Positions 1 through 9,562 of a stretch of 64,000 nucleotides of DNA are shown here, piece by piece. The translations under genes and the position numbers were made by a program. Under the pieces are notes generated by a model that was given only the letters and a program-made list of their open reading frames with translations, had not been told where the DNA came from and did not search any database. Position 1 is the first letter of the stretch, and each line of letters opens with the position of its first letter. Source of the DNA: Flavobacterium succinicans LMG 10402 (GTDB taxonomy: Bacteria; Bacteroidota; Bacteroidia; Flavobacteriales; Flavobacteriaceae); NCBI RefSeq assembly GCF_000611675.1, contig NZ_JATV01000014.1, forward strand, positions 34,852-98,851. Reading direction: 5' to 3'.

Positions 1-2400
1 ACGATTTTATCTTCAGGAGGTAGCTTAAATATTACGGCAACCAATACCAATGGCAATGCTTCCTATACTTTAAAATCCAATGGCACTGTTCTTAATACAG
101 CTGCTGCTACAGCAAGCTATTCCTTTAATCATGCCAATATTACTGGAAATCAAAACTATGAATTAGAAGTATTGCAAGGCACAACGACTATAGTAAAGAA
201 GTTTTCTGTTGTCGTGAATCCATCCGTGGTTTCAGAAACGATACCTGCTGGTTTAGTGGATGGTATCAACTATAATGCAAATGATGCTACTAAAGCTACT
301 TTGGTGTTAGATGCACCTTTAAAAGATTTTGTATACGTAGCTGGTAGTTTCAACAACTGGCAACCTACAAATGCGTATGCTATGAAGAAGGATGCTACTG
401 CTGGTTCTACCAAATTTTGGTTGGAATTGACGGGTCTTACTGCAGGGACCAATTATACTTATCAATATTGGGTAGGAAAAGAAGCTCCTTTAGCCAATTC
501 ACCAAAATTGGTCAAAACGGCCGATCCATATTCTACTTTGGTGCTTTCTCCTTTTGATGATGGTGGTATTCCATCTGCATCTTTTCCAAATATTCCGGCA
601 TATCCAACAGGTCAAGAGCGTGAAGTGACTTGGTTCAAAACAGGTCAAACTCCGTTTGCATGGAGTCTAGCTACTACTAATTTTGAAAAACCAACCAAGG
701 AAAAATTGGTAGTGTACGAAGTACTAGTTCGTGATTTTGATTCCAGAAGAAATTATCAGGATTTAATTGATAAAATAGATTATTTCAAAAATCTGAAAGT
801 AAATGCCATTCAATTGATGCCTGTAATGGAATTTGAAGGTAATGAAAGTTGGGGGTACAACACTTCGTTTCATATGGCGTTGGATAAGTATTATGGTACT
901 CCAGAAAAATTGAAAGAATTTATCGATTTGTGTCACCAAAATGGTATCGCTGTAATTTTAGATATTGCATTGAATCACGCTTTTGGTCGCAACCCAATGG
1001 TGCGTATGTGGATGAATGATCCTGAAAACGATGGATGGGGAACTCCAACAGTTGAAAACCCATATTTTAATACGGTAGCAAAACACAGTTACAGTGTAGG
1101 TGAAGATTTTAATCATCAGCTACCACGTACACAGAACTATGTAAAACGAGTAGTAGAACATTGGATCAAAGAATTTAAAATCGACGGTTTCCGTTGGGAT
1201 TTAACCAAAGGATTTACTCAAAATGCGCAGGGATCAGATGCACAAACCGATGCGTATCAACAAGACCGTGTAGATGTTTTAAAAAAATATGCTGATTTTT
1301 CTTGGGCTACTGATCCTTCTCATTACGTGATTTTCGAGCACTTAGGGACAGATACTGAAGAAAAGGAATGGGCAAACTACAAGGATGGGATTATGCTTTG
1401 GGGTAAAATGACAGAACAGTACAACGAACTTTCTATGGGATGGCCTAATAAAAACATCTCAAGAATGAGCAGCGCAAGTCGTGGTTTTACCAAACAACGA
1501 TTAATGGGCTATGCCGAAAGTCATGATGAAGAACGCTTGATGTACAAAAATTTACAGTTTGGTAATAGTACGAATGCTGCTCATAACGTAAAAACATTGA
1601 ATGTTGCTTTATCTAGAATGTCTGCTATTGGCGCGGTATCTCTTTTGGTGCCTGGACCAAAAATGATTTGGCATTTTGGTGAATTAGGTTGGGAATCTTC
1701 CATTTTTACTTGTAATAATGGAACAGTAAATGATCAATCGGCTACTATTGTTGGAGATTGTAAATTAGATACCAAACCACAACCACAATGGACAGGGAAT
1801 TGGTTAGGGAATTCCGAGAGAAGTAAGATCTATAATGACTGGGCGAAAATGATTAGTTTAAAAATTAATGAGCCTGTTTTTTTAGGAGATGTGACTATTT
1901 CTAGTACTAATAGTGTAACGCCAAATATCAAAATTACCAATGCAACATTAGCAAGTACAGCACTTAAAGATGTCTTGATTGTGGCTAATTTTGGAGTAGT
2001 AGCAACTAGTGTTGCAACTGGTTTTCAATATACAGGTACTTGGTATGATTTGATGAATAATTCAGAGCTCAATGTGACCAATGTTAATCAAACAATTACA
2101 TTGCAACCAGGAGAGTTTAAAATTCTAGGCAACAAAACCGCTACTTTAGCAATTGAAGATTATGAAAAAGAAGCTTCAATTAGATTGTATCCAAATCCAG
2201 CTTCCAACTATTTTACCTTAAGTACAGTAACTACTAAAGTTGAAATTTTCACGATTTCGGGCCAAAAAGTGAAGCAGTTTGAAGGTGCCGAAGCTGTGGA
2301 TCAACAATTCTCAATTAGTGATTTGAACAAAGGGATGTATTTGGTTAAAGCACAAAATGCTGAAAAACAAACGCAGGTTTTAAAATTGATTAAAAACTAG
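1..2400 (+). CDS. Secreted GH13 alpha-amylase family protein, 5' partial, T9SS cargo
   Basis: The reading frame is open from base 1, so the N-terminus lies outside the window; the first possible internal start (a TTG at 172) is not the real start. An E-set/CBM48-like domain (contains VAGSFNNWQP) precedes a GH13 barrel. The GH13 regions are visible: region I (DIALNHAF), region II GFRWDLTKGF with the nucleophile Asp codon at 1198-1200, region III FEHLG with the acid/base Glu at 1336-1338, and region IV SHDEE at 1519-1533. The last ~75 residues form a type A sorting domain (IRLYPNPASN ... GMYLVKAQN ... KLIKN), so the protein should be exported by the type IX system and act on starch-like glucans outside the cell or at its surface. 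The upstream part has repeated small-residue stretches of unknown fold. It is followed by a terminator. Substrate specificity is not readable here. Confidence 0.93.
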   Translation, partial: TILSSGGSLNITATNTNGNASYTLKSNGTVLNTAAATASYSFNHANITGNQNYELEVLQGTTTIVKKFSVVVNPSVVSETIPAGLVDGINYNANDATKATLVLDAPLKDFVYVAGSFNNWQPTNAYAMKKDATAGSTKFWLELTGLTAGTNYTYQYWVGKEAPLANSPKLVKTADPYSTLVLSPFDDGGIPSASFPNIPAYPTGQEREVTWFKTGQTPFAWSLATTNFEKPTKEKLVVYEVLVRDFDSRRNYQDLIDKIDYFKNLKVNAIQLMPVMEFEGNESWGYNTSFHMALDKYYGTPEKLKEFIDLCHQNGIAVILDIALNHAFGRNPMVRMWMNDPENDGWGTPTVENPYFNTVAKHSYSVGEDFNHQLPRTQNYVKRVVEHWIKEFKIDGFRWDLTKGFTQNAQGSDAQTDAYQQDRVDVLKKYADFSWATDPSHYVIFEHLGTDTEEKEWANYKDGIMLWGKMTEQYNELSMGWPNKNISRMSSASRGFTKQRLMGYAESHDEERLMYKNLQFGNSTNAAHNVKTLNVALSRMSAIGAVSLLVPGPKMIWHFGELGWESSIFTCNNGTVNDQSATIVGDCKLDTKPQPQWTGNWLGNSERSKIYNDWAKMISLKINEPVFLGDVTISSTNSVTPNIKITNATLASTALKDVLIVANFGVVATSVATGFQYTGTWYDLMNNSELNVTNVNQTITLQPGEFKILGNKTATLAIEDYEKEASIRLYPNPASNYFTLSTVTTKVEIFTISGQKVKQFEGAEAVDQQFSISDLNKGMYLVKAQNAEKQTQVLKLIKN

Positions 2401-2430
2401 TTGTAATCCCTACAAAATCAAAATAAATAA

Positions 2431-2463
2431 AATCGGCTGTCTCATGTGAGGCAGCCGATTTTT
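2431..2463. terminator. Bidirectional rho-independent terminator
   Basis: A 9-bp stem AATCGGCTG/CAGCCGATT is followed by a T-run on the plus strand and flanked by A-rich sequence on the other side. It sits between the convergent amylase and acs genes. Confidence 0.8.
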
Positions 2464-2494
2464 GCTTTTAGGTATACACTATTTTTGGTGATGG

Positions 2495-4402
2495 TTACAC
2501 TTTTTCATTCTTTATTTCTTCCACAATTTCTGGATTCAGTAAGGTGGAAGTATCCCCGAAATTAGAAAAATCCCCTTCGGCAATTTTGCGTAATATTCTT
2601 CGCATGATTTTTCCAGAACGTGTTTTCGGCAAACCGTTTACAAATTGAATTTTGTCAAGTTTCGCAATCGGACCAATGTGATCCGAAATGTATTGATTGA
2701 TTTCTTTACTCAAGTTGTCGCGATCACGGTATTCGCCAACTTCTTTTAATATCACAAAACCGTATAATGCATTTCCTTTTATGTCGTGTGGGAATCCTAC
2801 AATAGCTGATTCGGCCACCGCTGGATGCTCATTGATCGCGTCTTCAATTGGTGCGGTACCCAAATTGTGCCCCGAAACAATAATGACATCATCTACACGA
2901 CCTGTGATTCTATAGTAGCCTACTTCATCTCTAAGTGCGCCATCGCCCGTAAAATATTTCCCTGGGAAAGCACTGAAATAGGTTTCTTTATATCGCTTAT
3001 GATCGCCCCAAATGGTTCTAGCAATACTCGGCCATGGGTATTTGATACATAAACTTCCAGTAACTTGATTGTCCTCAATCTCATTTCTTTTTTCATCCAT
3101 CAAAACGGCTTGAATCCCAGGAAGAGGTAGTGTCGCATAGGTGGGTTTAGTTGGTGTTACAAAAGCTATGGGCGAAATCAAAATCCCACCGGTTTCGGTT
3201 TGCCACCATGTGTCTACCACCGGGCATCTTTTGCCTCCTACGTGGTCGTTGTACCAGTGCCAAGCTTCTTCGTTAATAGGTTCTCCTACAGAACCAATCA
3301 CTTTTAACGACGCTAAAGGGTATTTTTGTACATACTCAAGATTTTCTTTGGCTAGCGCTCTAATTGCAGTAGGGGCGGTATAAAAATGAGTGACCTTGTG
3401 TTTTTCGATGATTTCCCAAAAGCGACTAAAATTAGGATACGAGGGTACGCCTTCAAAGATTACGGTAGTTGCACCGTTCAATAATGGACCATACAAGATG
3501 TAGGAATGTCCTGTGATCCAACCAATATCGGCAGTACACCAAAAAACATCATTGTCTTGGTAATTGAATACGTTTTTGAATGTGTAAGCGGTATACACCA
3601 TGTAGCCAGCTGTAGTGTGTACCATTCCTTTGGGTTTTCCTGTGGAGCCAGAGGTGTACAATATAAATAGTGGGTCTTCCGCATCCATGATTTCGGCCAC
3701 GTTCGAATCCGAGGCTTTGTCCAATAAAGGTTGTAACCATAAATCTCTACCAGTTTGCATGTTCACCTCACTATGAATGCGTTTGGCCACGAGTACTTTG
3801 GCCACCGATGGACATTTTTTTAAGGCTTCATCAATAATTCCTTTTAGATCAATGGTTTTGTTACCACGATAACCACCATCAGAAGTAATGACCATTTTAC
3901 ATTCGCTATCGTTAATTCGAGCCGCTACCGCCGTGTCTGAGAATCCTGCGAAAACTACAGAATGTATAGCACCAATTCGAGCGCAAGCCAAAACCGAAAC
4001 GGCCAATTCTGGGATCATAGGTAGATAGATACACACTCGGTCTCCTTTTTGTATGCCTTGATCAAGCAATACGTTGGCCATTTTATTGACGCGTTCCGAA
4101 AGTTCGTTGTAGCTAATGTGAAGGGCATCTTCATTGGGATCATTGGGTTCAAAAATGATGGCGGTTTGTTTTCCGTTTCTGGCCAAATGGCGATCAATAC
4201 AGTTTTTGGTGATATTCACTTTGGCATTGACAAACCATTTGATATCGGCTTCTGCCATATTAAAATCAATCACTTTGTCCCACTCTTGGTACCAAACAAA
4301 ATTTTCTGAGGCTATTTTGTCCCAGAATTTTTTAGGTTCACGGATCGATTTTTTATAATGTTTAAAGTATTCTTCTAAGGTGTTGATTTTGTAGTAGCTC
4401 AT
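2495..4402 (-). CDS. acs: Acetyl-CoA synthetase (AMP-forming)
   Basis: This cytoplasmic enzyme activates acetate with ATP and CoA to acetyl-CoA. The 635-residue length is typical. The adenylate-forming P-loop YTSGSTGKPKG lies at about 249-259, the hinge/ATP region TGDGALRD...ITGRVDDVI in the C-terminal third, and the acylatable lysine in TRSGKIMRR at residue 598. It is the last gene of the minus-strand run that begins with a porin and a carboxylate-type permease, and it directly follows a symporter-kinase/receiver pair, so it is probably the main target or partner of that acetate-sensing unit. Confidence 0.97.
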   Translation of the reverse strand: MSYYKINTLEEYFKHYKKSIREPKKFWDKIASENFVWYQEWDKVIDFNMAEADIKWFVNAKVNITKNCIDRHLARNGKQTAIIFEPNDPNEDALHISYNELSERVNKMANVLLDQGIQKGDRVCIYLPMIPELAVSVLACARIGAIHSVVFAGFSDTAVAARINDSECKMVITSDGGYRGNKTIDLKGIIDEALKKCPSVAKVLVAKRIHSEVNMQTGRDLWLQPLLDKASDSNVAEIMDAEDPLFILYTSGSTGKPKGMVHTTAGYMVYTAYTFKNVFNYQDNDVFWCTADIGWITGHSYILYGPLLNGATTVIFEGVPSYPNFSRFWEIIEKHKVTHFYTAPTAIRALAKENLEYVQKYPLASLKVIGSVGEPINEEAWHWYNDHVGGKRCPVVDTWWQTETGGILISPIAFVTPTKPTYATLPLPGIQAVLMDEKRNEIEDNQVTGSLCIKYPWPSIARTIWGDHKRYKETYFSAFPGKYFTGDGALRDEVGYYRITGRVDDVIIVSGHNLGTAPIEDAINEHPAVAESAIVGFPHDIKGNALYGFVILKEVGEYRDRDNLSKEINQYISDHIGPIAKLDKIQFVNGLPKTRSGKIMRRILRKIAEGDFSNFGDTSTLLNPEIVEEIKNEKV

Positions 4403-4423
4403 CTTTTGTTTTTTTTTAGTTAG

Positions 4424-4783
4424 TTATAATAATGCTTGTACTTGTTCCACTAATTTTTTTATCGAAAAAGGTTTTAAGAGGTATAAATCAGCGCCCAATG
4501 CAAGTCCTTTTTCAATGTCTTTTTCTTTGTTTTTGGCCGATAAAAAGATCACTTTGCAATGTTGGAGTTTATCGTTTTTTTTGATTTGTCGTAAAGTTTC
4601 ATAACCGTCTACCAAAGGCATCATCACATCTAAGATGATCACATCGGGTAATTGGTTTTGTACTATATCTAGGGCTTCTTGGCCGTCTCTGGCAACAAAA
4701 ACCTCAAAATTATGTTTCTTAAAGGTGTATTCTAACGACATTAGAATGTTGGGTTCGTCATCCACTAAGAGTATCTTTTTCAT
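4424..4783 (-). CDS. Receiver-only response regulator
   Basis: This 119-residue protein is a single REC domain: acidic pocket DDE at 8-10, phosphoacceptor Asp52 in ILDVMMP, switch residues in IFLSA, and the conserved Lys in LLKPF near 104. No DNA-binding or enzymatic output domain follows. Its ATG overlaps the TGA of the upstream kinase gene (ATGA at 4780-4783), which indicates translational coupling and a cognate pair. CrbR, which controls acs in gamma-proteobacteria, has a LuxR-type DNA-binding domain; its absence here means output must go through protein contacts or a further phosphotransfer step (inference). Confidence 0.95.
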   Translation of the reverse strand: MKKILLVDDEPNILMSLEYTFKKHNFEVFVARDGQEALDIVQNQLPDVIILDVMMPLVDGYETLRQIKKNDKLQHCKVIFLSAKNKEKDIEKGLALGADLYLLKPFSIKKLVEQVQALL

Positions 4784-7488
4784 GATGTTGCAGCTTCAGT
4801 TGTGTTATACTTGGGTAATGAAAAATAGAAGTTTACGCCTTGTTCACTCGAATTTTCTACCCATATTTTTCCTTTATGATGTTCAATGATTTGTTTACAA
4901 ATGGCCAATCCCAGCCCGCTTCCTATTGGTTTTCGAACGTTTTGATTTTTGGATTGGTAAAATTTATCAAAGATAGATTCGTACTCTTCCTCATTGATTT
5001 TGTTTCCGTTGTTGTGGATACACACCAATACTAAGGTTGGGTTTTCGGTTATAGTGATGGTTATTTTTCCGTTGGGATTAGGACAGAATTTCATCGCATT
5101 CGACAGTAGATTGTGAACCACTTGTACCATGCGCTCTTCATCATAAAAAGCACGGATTTCCTTTTTTTGTGGATCAAATACTACTTGAATATTATTGCTT
5201 TGTACTACATGTTGTAATGGATGTAATGTTTTAATTATGGTTTGTATGAGATCATTTTTAGACAAATAAATTTTTTGTTTGCCGGTTTCAAATTTTTCTA
5301 AATCCAAGATTTTGTCAATGAGACGGTTCAAACGATCGGATTCTGAAATAATGTTTTGTAGAAAGCGTTGACGTAATTCTTTAGGAATTTCTTCGTCATC
5401 AATGAGTATTTCACTTGCGGCTCGTATGGCGGTAATTGGAGTTCGTAATTCATGAGTAACGGTGTCCAAAAATTCATTTTTTTGTGCATCTTTTTTCAAA
5501 AGTTCCAAGTTGGCCTCATGTAATTGCTGTGATATTTTTTGGAGAGCATGGGTTGTTTCAGTCAGTTTTTTGTTGACAATAATGTTTTCTTGTGATTCCT
5601 CAAGGATACGCAACACTTCGGGTAAAGCTATTTTTTCTTCTTTGACCACACTAGCAATTAAAATCTTGGATGAAGCCGTTCCGATATGTCCCGTTAAAAG
5701 ATTTTCGGCAAATTTGATGAATCTCGCATCGGCCGTAGTGATGTTTTGATCAATGTTGTACTTGATGTGAAAAAGCGATAAGGCTCTTTTTGTTCTTTCA
5801 ATCCCCAAAAAGCGTTCTAATATTTTTTGAATATCCGCTACATAAGCAATCCCTTTCCAAACAAAGGCATTTTCAAGATGACCACTGTATTTATTGATGT
5901 CTACAAACATTTCGGCATAGTTTCTTTCTCTGTAATTTCCTTTAAAACTAACGGATACCGCTAAATATGAAAGGGTATTGAATAATAAACTCCAAAATAC
6001 TGCTTGCGGAATCGGATCCAAATAATCCAAGCCAAATAGTTGAAAAGGTTTTAATAGCGTTAGATTCCAAGGGCCGTTTTGTACGAATGAACTATTTGTT
6101 TCTTGTAAGCCCAATGCAAAAGGTATGATTAAGGTATAGGCACAAGTGAGAAATCCAATAAGTATTCCTGTAATCGCGCCTTTACTTGAACCTCTTCTCC
6201 AAAACAGAGCACCAAAAAAGGCAGGAGCCAATTGAACAATGACCACAAACGATACTAAGCCAATGGAATAGAGTGAGTAATCTAAAATAAAAACTTTGTA
6301 AATGATATAAGCCAAAACAATCAAGGTGAAAATACCTATTTTTCGGCTGTTGACGATGCGACGGCTGTTCTCTTTTTGTTGATTTTCTAACGAACCAATA
6401 AAGCCGTAGGGAATCAATAAATTGTTACTGACCATAGTAGCCAAGGCGATAGACGAAACAATAATCATGGAAATCGCTGCCGAAAATCCACCCAAAAACA
6501 CTAATAACGTCAATGTGTCGTTTTGGAACAATTGCGGAATTAATAAGGAATAGGTATCGGAATTTAAATTTTGTCCTCGAAATAAAATACTGCCACCCCA
6601 CGCAATTGGAAACACAAAGATATTAAACAGCAAGAGGTATAACGGGAACAGCCACGTAGCGGTTTTGATATGTTTGCTATGATTGTTCTCTACAACACTT
6701 GTGTGAAATTGTCTGGGCAGCAAAAACATGGCAAACATAGAAACAAGACAAAGAAAAAACCAATTGAGGGCATTTTCAATAGATCCGATGGTGTTTTTTT
6801 GGTTAAAATCTGGAAGAGAAAGAGCTTTGTTGTAAATGTCATCAAAACCATTAAAGACAAAATAAGTCACATAAATACCTAATAGTAGAAAGAAAACCAA
6901 CTTTAAAATCGATTCTATGGCCACTGCCAGAACGATACCACGTCTTTTCTCAGAGGCATCTACATAACGGGTGCCGTAGTAAGAAGTAAATAATCCTAAA
7001 GCCAAACAAACATAGGTAGTCGTGTCAAAAAAAATATTTTCAGTGGATTGGGTTCGGGTAATAACATGAAAGGTGTCTGATATCGATTTGAGTTGCAAAG
7101 CAATGTAGGGAATGATGCCGACCACACACACTATAGTAACCAAAGCCCCCAAAAACCTACTGTTACCATATCGGAGTGAAATGAAATCAGCAATACTTGA
7201 AATTTTGTTGACTTTTGTTATTTGAATAATTTTTTTCAAAATCAACATCCAAGCCGGAATGATGATGATTGGGCCAATGTAAATAGGAAGATAGCTCAAC
7301 CCAGATTTGGCGGCTACCCCAATGCTTCCATAGTAGGTCCATGCCGTGCAATATACCGCAAGCGACAAGGAATATACATACGGATTGTTGGTCCATTTGT
7401 AGTGTTGTTTTTTTTCGGCCCAGTGGGCAATAAAAAACAAAATGGAAACATACACCGTTAGAACCAGTAAAATGCCAAGGCTATTCAT
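4780..7488 (-). CDS. Sodium/solute symporter-histidine kinase fusion (CrbS/CbrA-like)
   Basis: The 902-residue protein starts with a sodium:solute symporter (SLC5/PutP-like) domain of about 13 membrane segments (to ~residue 540), then a linker that includes a coiled coil around 625-670, a HisKA domain with the phosphorylatable His679 in THELRTP, and an HATPase domain (N box HNLLSNAMKF; G box GSGLGLAICKQI). Such fusions (CrbS, CbrA) sense acetate or other transported substrates and phosphorylate a partner regulator. Its start overlaps the small upstream membrane gene by 8 bp and its stop overlaps the receiver gene by 4 bp. Synteny with acs, porin and permease supports a role in acetate or carboxylate control; the ligand is inferred. 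Confidence 0.93.
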   Translation of the reverse strand: MNSLGILLVLTVYVSILFFIAHWAEKKQHYKWTNNPYVYSLSLAVYCTAWTYYGSIGVAAKSGLSYLPIYIGPIIIIPAWMLILKKIIQITKVNKISSIADFISLRYGNSRFLGALVTIVCVVGIIPYIALQLKSISDTFHVITRTQSTENIFFDTTTYVCLALGLFTSYYGTRYVDASEKRRGIVLAVAIESILKLVFFLLLGIYVTYFVFNGFDDIYNKALSLPDFNQKNTIGSIENALNWFFLCLVSMFAMFLLPRQFHTSVVENNHSKHIKTATWLFPLYLLLFNIFVFPIAWGGSILFRGQNLNSDTYSLLIPQLFQNDTLTLLVFLGGFSAAISMIIVSSIALATMVSNNLLIPYGFIGSLENQQKENSRRIVNSRKIGIFTLIVLAYIIYKVFILDYSLYSIGLVSFVVIVQLAPAFFGALFWRRGSSKGAITGILIGFLTCAYTLIIPFALGLQETNSSFVQNGPWNLTLLKPFQLFGLDYLDPIPQAVFWSLLFNTLSYLAVSVSFKGNYRERNYAEMFVDINKYSGHLENAFVWKGIAYVADIQKILERFLGIERTKRALSLFHIKYNIDQNITTADARFIKFAENLLTGHIGTASSKILIASVVKEEKIALPEVLRILEESQENIIVNKKLTETTHALQKISQQLHEANLELLKKDAQKNEFLDTVTHELRTPITAIRAASEILIDDEEIPKELRQRFLQNIISESDRLNRLIDKILDLEKFETGKQKIYLSKNDLIQTIIKTLHPLQHVVQSNNIQVVFDPQKKEIRAFYDEERMVQVVHNLLSNAMKFCPNPNGKITITITENPTLVLVCIHNNGNKINEEEYESIFDKFYQSKNQNVRKPIGSGLGLAICKQIIEHHKGKIWVENSSEQGVNFYFSLPKYNTTEAATS

Positions 7489-7675
7489 CGTATTTTTTAA
7501 TTAATATAAAGCTCATGACAATCGAAAAAAACCAAACCATGAAAATATAGACATAAATAATTGGTAAACCAGCAATTGCATCGGTGCTGTCAAATAATAA
7601 TAGTAACGGAAAATTTAGCGCCAAAAACAGTACTAGGCTAAAAATTAGAAATTTCTGCTCGTGTCTTTTTTTCAT
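7481..7675 (-). CDS. Small two-TM membrane protein (DUF3311-like)
   Basis: This 64-residue protein has a basic N-terminus (MKKRHEQK) and two membrane segments (about 9-28 and 38-60). The pattern of Asn-Phe-Pro in the first segment, Gly-Leu-Pro before the second and Tyr-Ile/Trp-Phe in the second resembles DUF3311-type small subunits found with sodium:solute symporters. It overlaps the symporter-kinase start by 8 bp, so it is probably translated with it and may be an accessory subunit. The family assignment is from memory of the pattern only. Confidence 0.75.
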   Translation of the reverse strand: MKKRHEQKFLIFSLVLFLALNFPLLLLFDSTDAIAGLPIIYVYIFMVWFFSIVMSFILIKKYDE

Positions 7676-7712
7676 AATTGCTTTTTCCTTTTAACAAAGT
7701 AAGAAGTTTAAA

Positions 7713-7755
7713 GTTAAATCGCAACCTCTTTTTCTAAAGAGATTGCGATTTTTTT
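7713..7755. terminator. Hairpin terminator
   Basis: AATCGCAA and TTGCGATT, extended by CTCTTT/AAAGAG, form a long stem between the 75-aa membrane gene and the downstream kinase operon. The plus-strand side has a strong T-run, the minus-strand side a weaker one. Confidence 0.65.
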
Positions 7756-7759
7756 ATTT

Positions 7760-7987
7760 TTATCGTTTGGAATGGTCATATTCACCCATGAGCGAATAAT
7801 AGCCAAATATTCCCATGCCCAAGACTACTAAGGGTGTGAGGACAAACAGTATGATGATGCCAAACACCAAATCATCTTGTTTTCCTGAAGCAATTTTGGG
7901 TAAGCCAAACTCAAAAATACAAAAATAGGCGGCTGCTACAGCCAAGGCAATCCATACCATACCTAGAACTCTTTTTATCTGATCCAT
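7760..7987 (-). CDS. Small two-TM membrane protein (DUF6814-like) beside MFS permease
   Basis: The ATG at 7987 (MDQIKRVLG...) is preferred to an in-frame upstream start because it gives a 75-residue protein with a clean basic N-terminus and a 10-bp gap after the permease stop; the longer version would overlap that gene. Two membrane segments (about 7-26 and 35-62) end in GYYSLMGEYD. It resembles the small DUF6814 proteins that accompany MHS-type permeases in flavobacteria (family recognised from memory). It is probably a permease accessory protein; no activity can be read from the sequence. Confidence 0.78.
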   Translation of the reverse strand: MDQIKRVLGMVWIALAVAAAYFCIFEFGLPKIASGKQDDLVFGIIILFVLTPLVVLGMGIFGYYSLMGEYDHSKR

Positions 7988-7997
7988 AATGTTAATT

Positions 7998-9530
7998 TTA
8001 AACGTGTTTATTGGTTTTTGAATTGTCAAGATAAATCATTCCGATCACAAAACAGACCGAAGCAATAATGATGGGATACCACAATCCTTCAAGATAGTAA
8101 TTCACATCGCCTGCTTCTTTGGCATTGGTCACCAAATAAGTTGAGATGGCAGGTAGTAGTCCTCCAAATATTCCATTCCCCACGTGATAAGGCAATGACA
8201 TGGAAGTATAACGAATTTTTACAGGAAACATTTCGACTAAAAAAGCGGCAATTGGACCGTACACCATAGTTACAAATAGCACTTGGACAAAGATGTAAAA
8301 AACCAACATCCACATATCGGTGTTGTTTATGGTAAGGGTTGTTTTGATGTCTGCTTTCGGTTTTCCATCTACAATTTTAGCCTGACCATTTTCTAGAGGA
8401 ATGGTTTTGATTTCGACCCATTTTGTGCCATCTTCAAAAACTTTTGTGGTGGTATATATGGAATCTAGGGCTTGTTTGTTGGTTTTGGTTTCGGCTACTA
8501 TCGTAGTTTGGTCTACCAGTTCCGTTTTGTTTTTGATGTTGGTGGTTTCAAACATGGCTTGGTAAATCGGGCGATATAAAAGAATCGCGATTAACATGCC
8601 GCCCATCATGATGTATTTTCTACCCAATTTGTCACTGAGCCATCCAAAAAATATGAAGAAAGGTGTACCTAATATCAAGGCAATTCCAAGTAATTGATCA
8701 ACTTGCGAGGAGTCGATGGTCATTACGGTTTTTAAGAAACTCATGGCATAAAATTGCCCAGTATACCAAACGACACCTTGTCCCATTGTGGCGCCAAATA
8801 GTGCTAATAATACAAACTTCAAATTGTAGCGATTTCCAAAACTTTCTTTTAAAGGATTGGTACTCGTTTTTCCTTCGGATTTGGCTTTGGCGAATACCGG
8901 AGATTCGTCCATGTTTTTTCGAATGAGATATGAAATTCCTACCATTACGATGGATACCCAAAACGGTACTCTCCAGCCCCAATTATCAAATTCTTCTGGG
9001 GTTAATACGTTTCTTGTGGCCAAAATAACCATTAATGAAATGAACAGACCAACGGTAGCTGTGGTTTGAATCCATGACGTCCAATAACCTCGTTGTCCCA
9101 CTGGGGCATGCTCGGCTACATAAGTGGCAGCTCCACCATATTCGCCACCTAAGGCTAATCCTTGTAACATTCTTAGAATAAGAACCAATAAAGGCGCCAT
9201 AAAGCCAATGGTTTCGTAGCTCGGAATGCAACCGATCAAAAAGGTAGCGCCTCCCATTAAAAGTAAGGTGACCATGAAGGTGTATTTGCGTCCGATAATA
9301 TCGCCTAATCTCCCGAAGAAAAGAGCTCCGAACGGGCGTACTACAAAGCCAACAGCAAAGGTGGCTAGGGTGGCTAAGAAGGCCGCAGTTGGGTTGTCGG
9401 CTGGGAAAAATTTGGTAGAAATCACCACAGCCAAACTGCCGAAGATGTAAAAGTCGTACCACTCGATCATGGTACCCATGGAGGAAGCGGAAATTACTTT
9501 CCAGATTCCTTTTGTTGATTTGTTGCTCAT
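7998..9530 (-). CDS. MFS transporter, metabolite:H+ symporter (MHS) type
   Basis: This is a 510-residue inner-membrane permease with 12 predicted segments. The MHS signature is at the N-terminus (GTMIEWYDFYIFG), followed by the MFS loop motif GRLGDIIGRKYTF. This family imports carboxylates, osmolytes or related small acids with protons. Between TM7-8 and the last segments there is an unusual hydrophilic insert of roughly 85 residues (about 325-410, rich in Lys/Thr/Asp) that typical ProP/KgtP proteins lack. It is downstream of a porin and upstream of the small membrane protein, forming an outer-to-inner membrane uptake route feeding acs. The substrate is inferred to be acetate or another short carboxylate. 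Confidence 0.92.
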   Translation of the reverse strand: MSNKSTKGIWKVISASSMGTMIEWYDFYIFGSLAVVISTKFFPADNPTAAFLATLATFAVGFVVRPFGALFFGRLGDIIGRKYTFMVTLLLMGGATFLIGCIPSYETIGFMAPLLVLILRMLQGLALGGEYGGAATYVAEHAPVGQRGYWTSWIQTTATVGLFISLMVILATRNVLTPEEFDNWGWRVPFWVSIVMVGISYLIRKNMDESPVFAKAKSEGKTSTNPLKESFGNRYNLKFVLLALFGATMGQGVVWYTGQFYAMSFLKTVMTIDSSQVDQLLGIALILGTPFFIFFGWLSDKLGRKYIMMGGMLIAILLYRPIYQAMFETTNIKNKTELVDQTTIVAETKTNKQALDSIYTTTKVFEDGTKWVEIKTIPLENGQAKIVDGKPKADIKTTLTINNTDMWMLVFYIFVQVLFVTMVYGPIAAFLVEMFPVKIRYTSMSLPYHVGNGIFGGLLPAISTYLVTNAKEAGDVNYYLEGLWYPIIIASVCFVIGMIYLDNSKTNKHV

Positions 9531-9562
9531 TGGTTGATTTTTTTTTTGGTTGTTTTTTGGAT

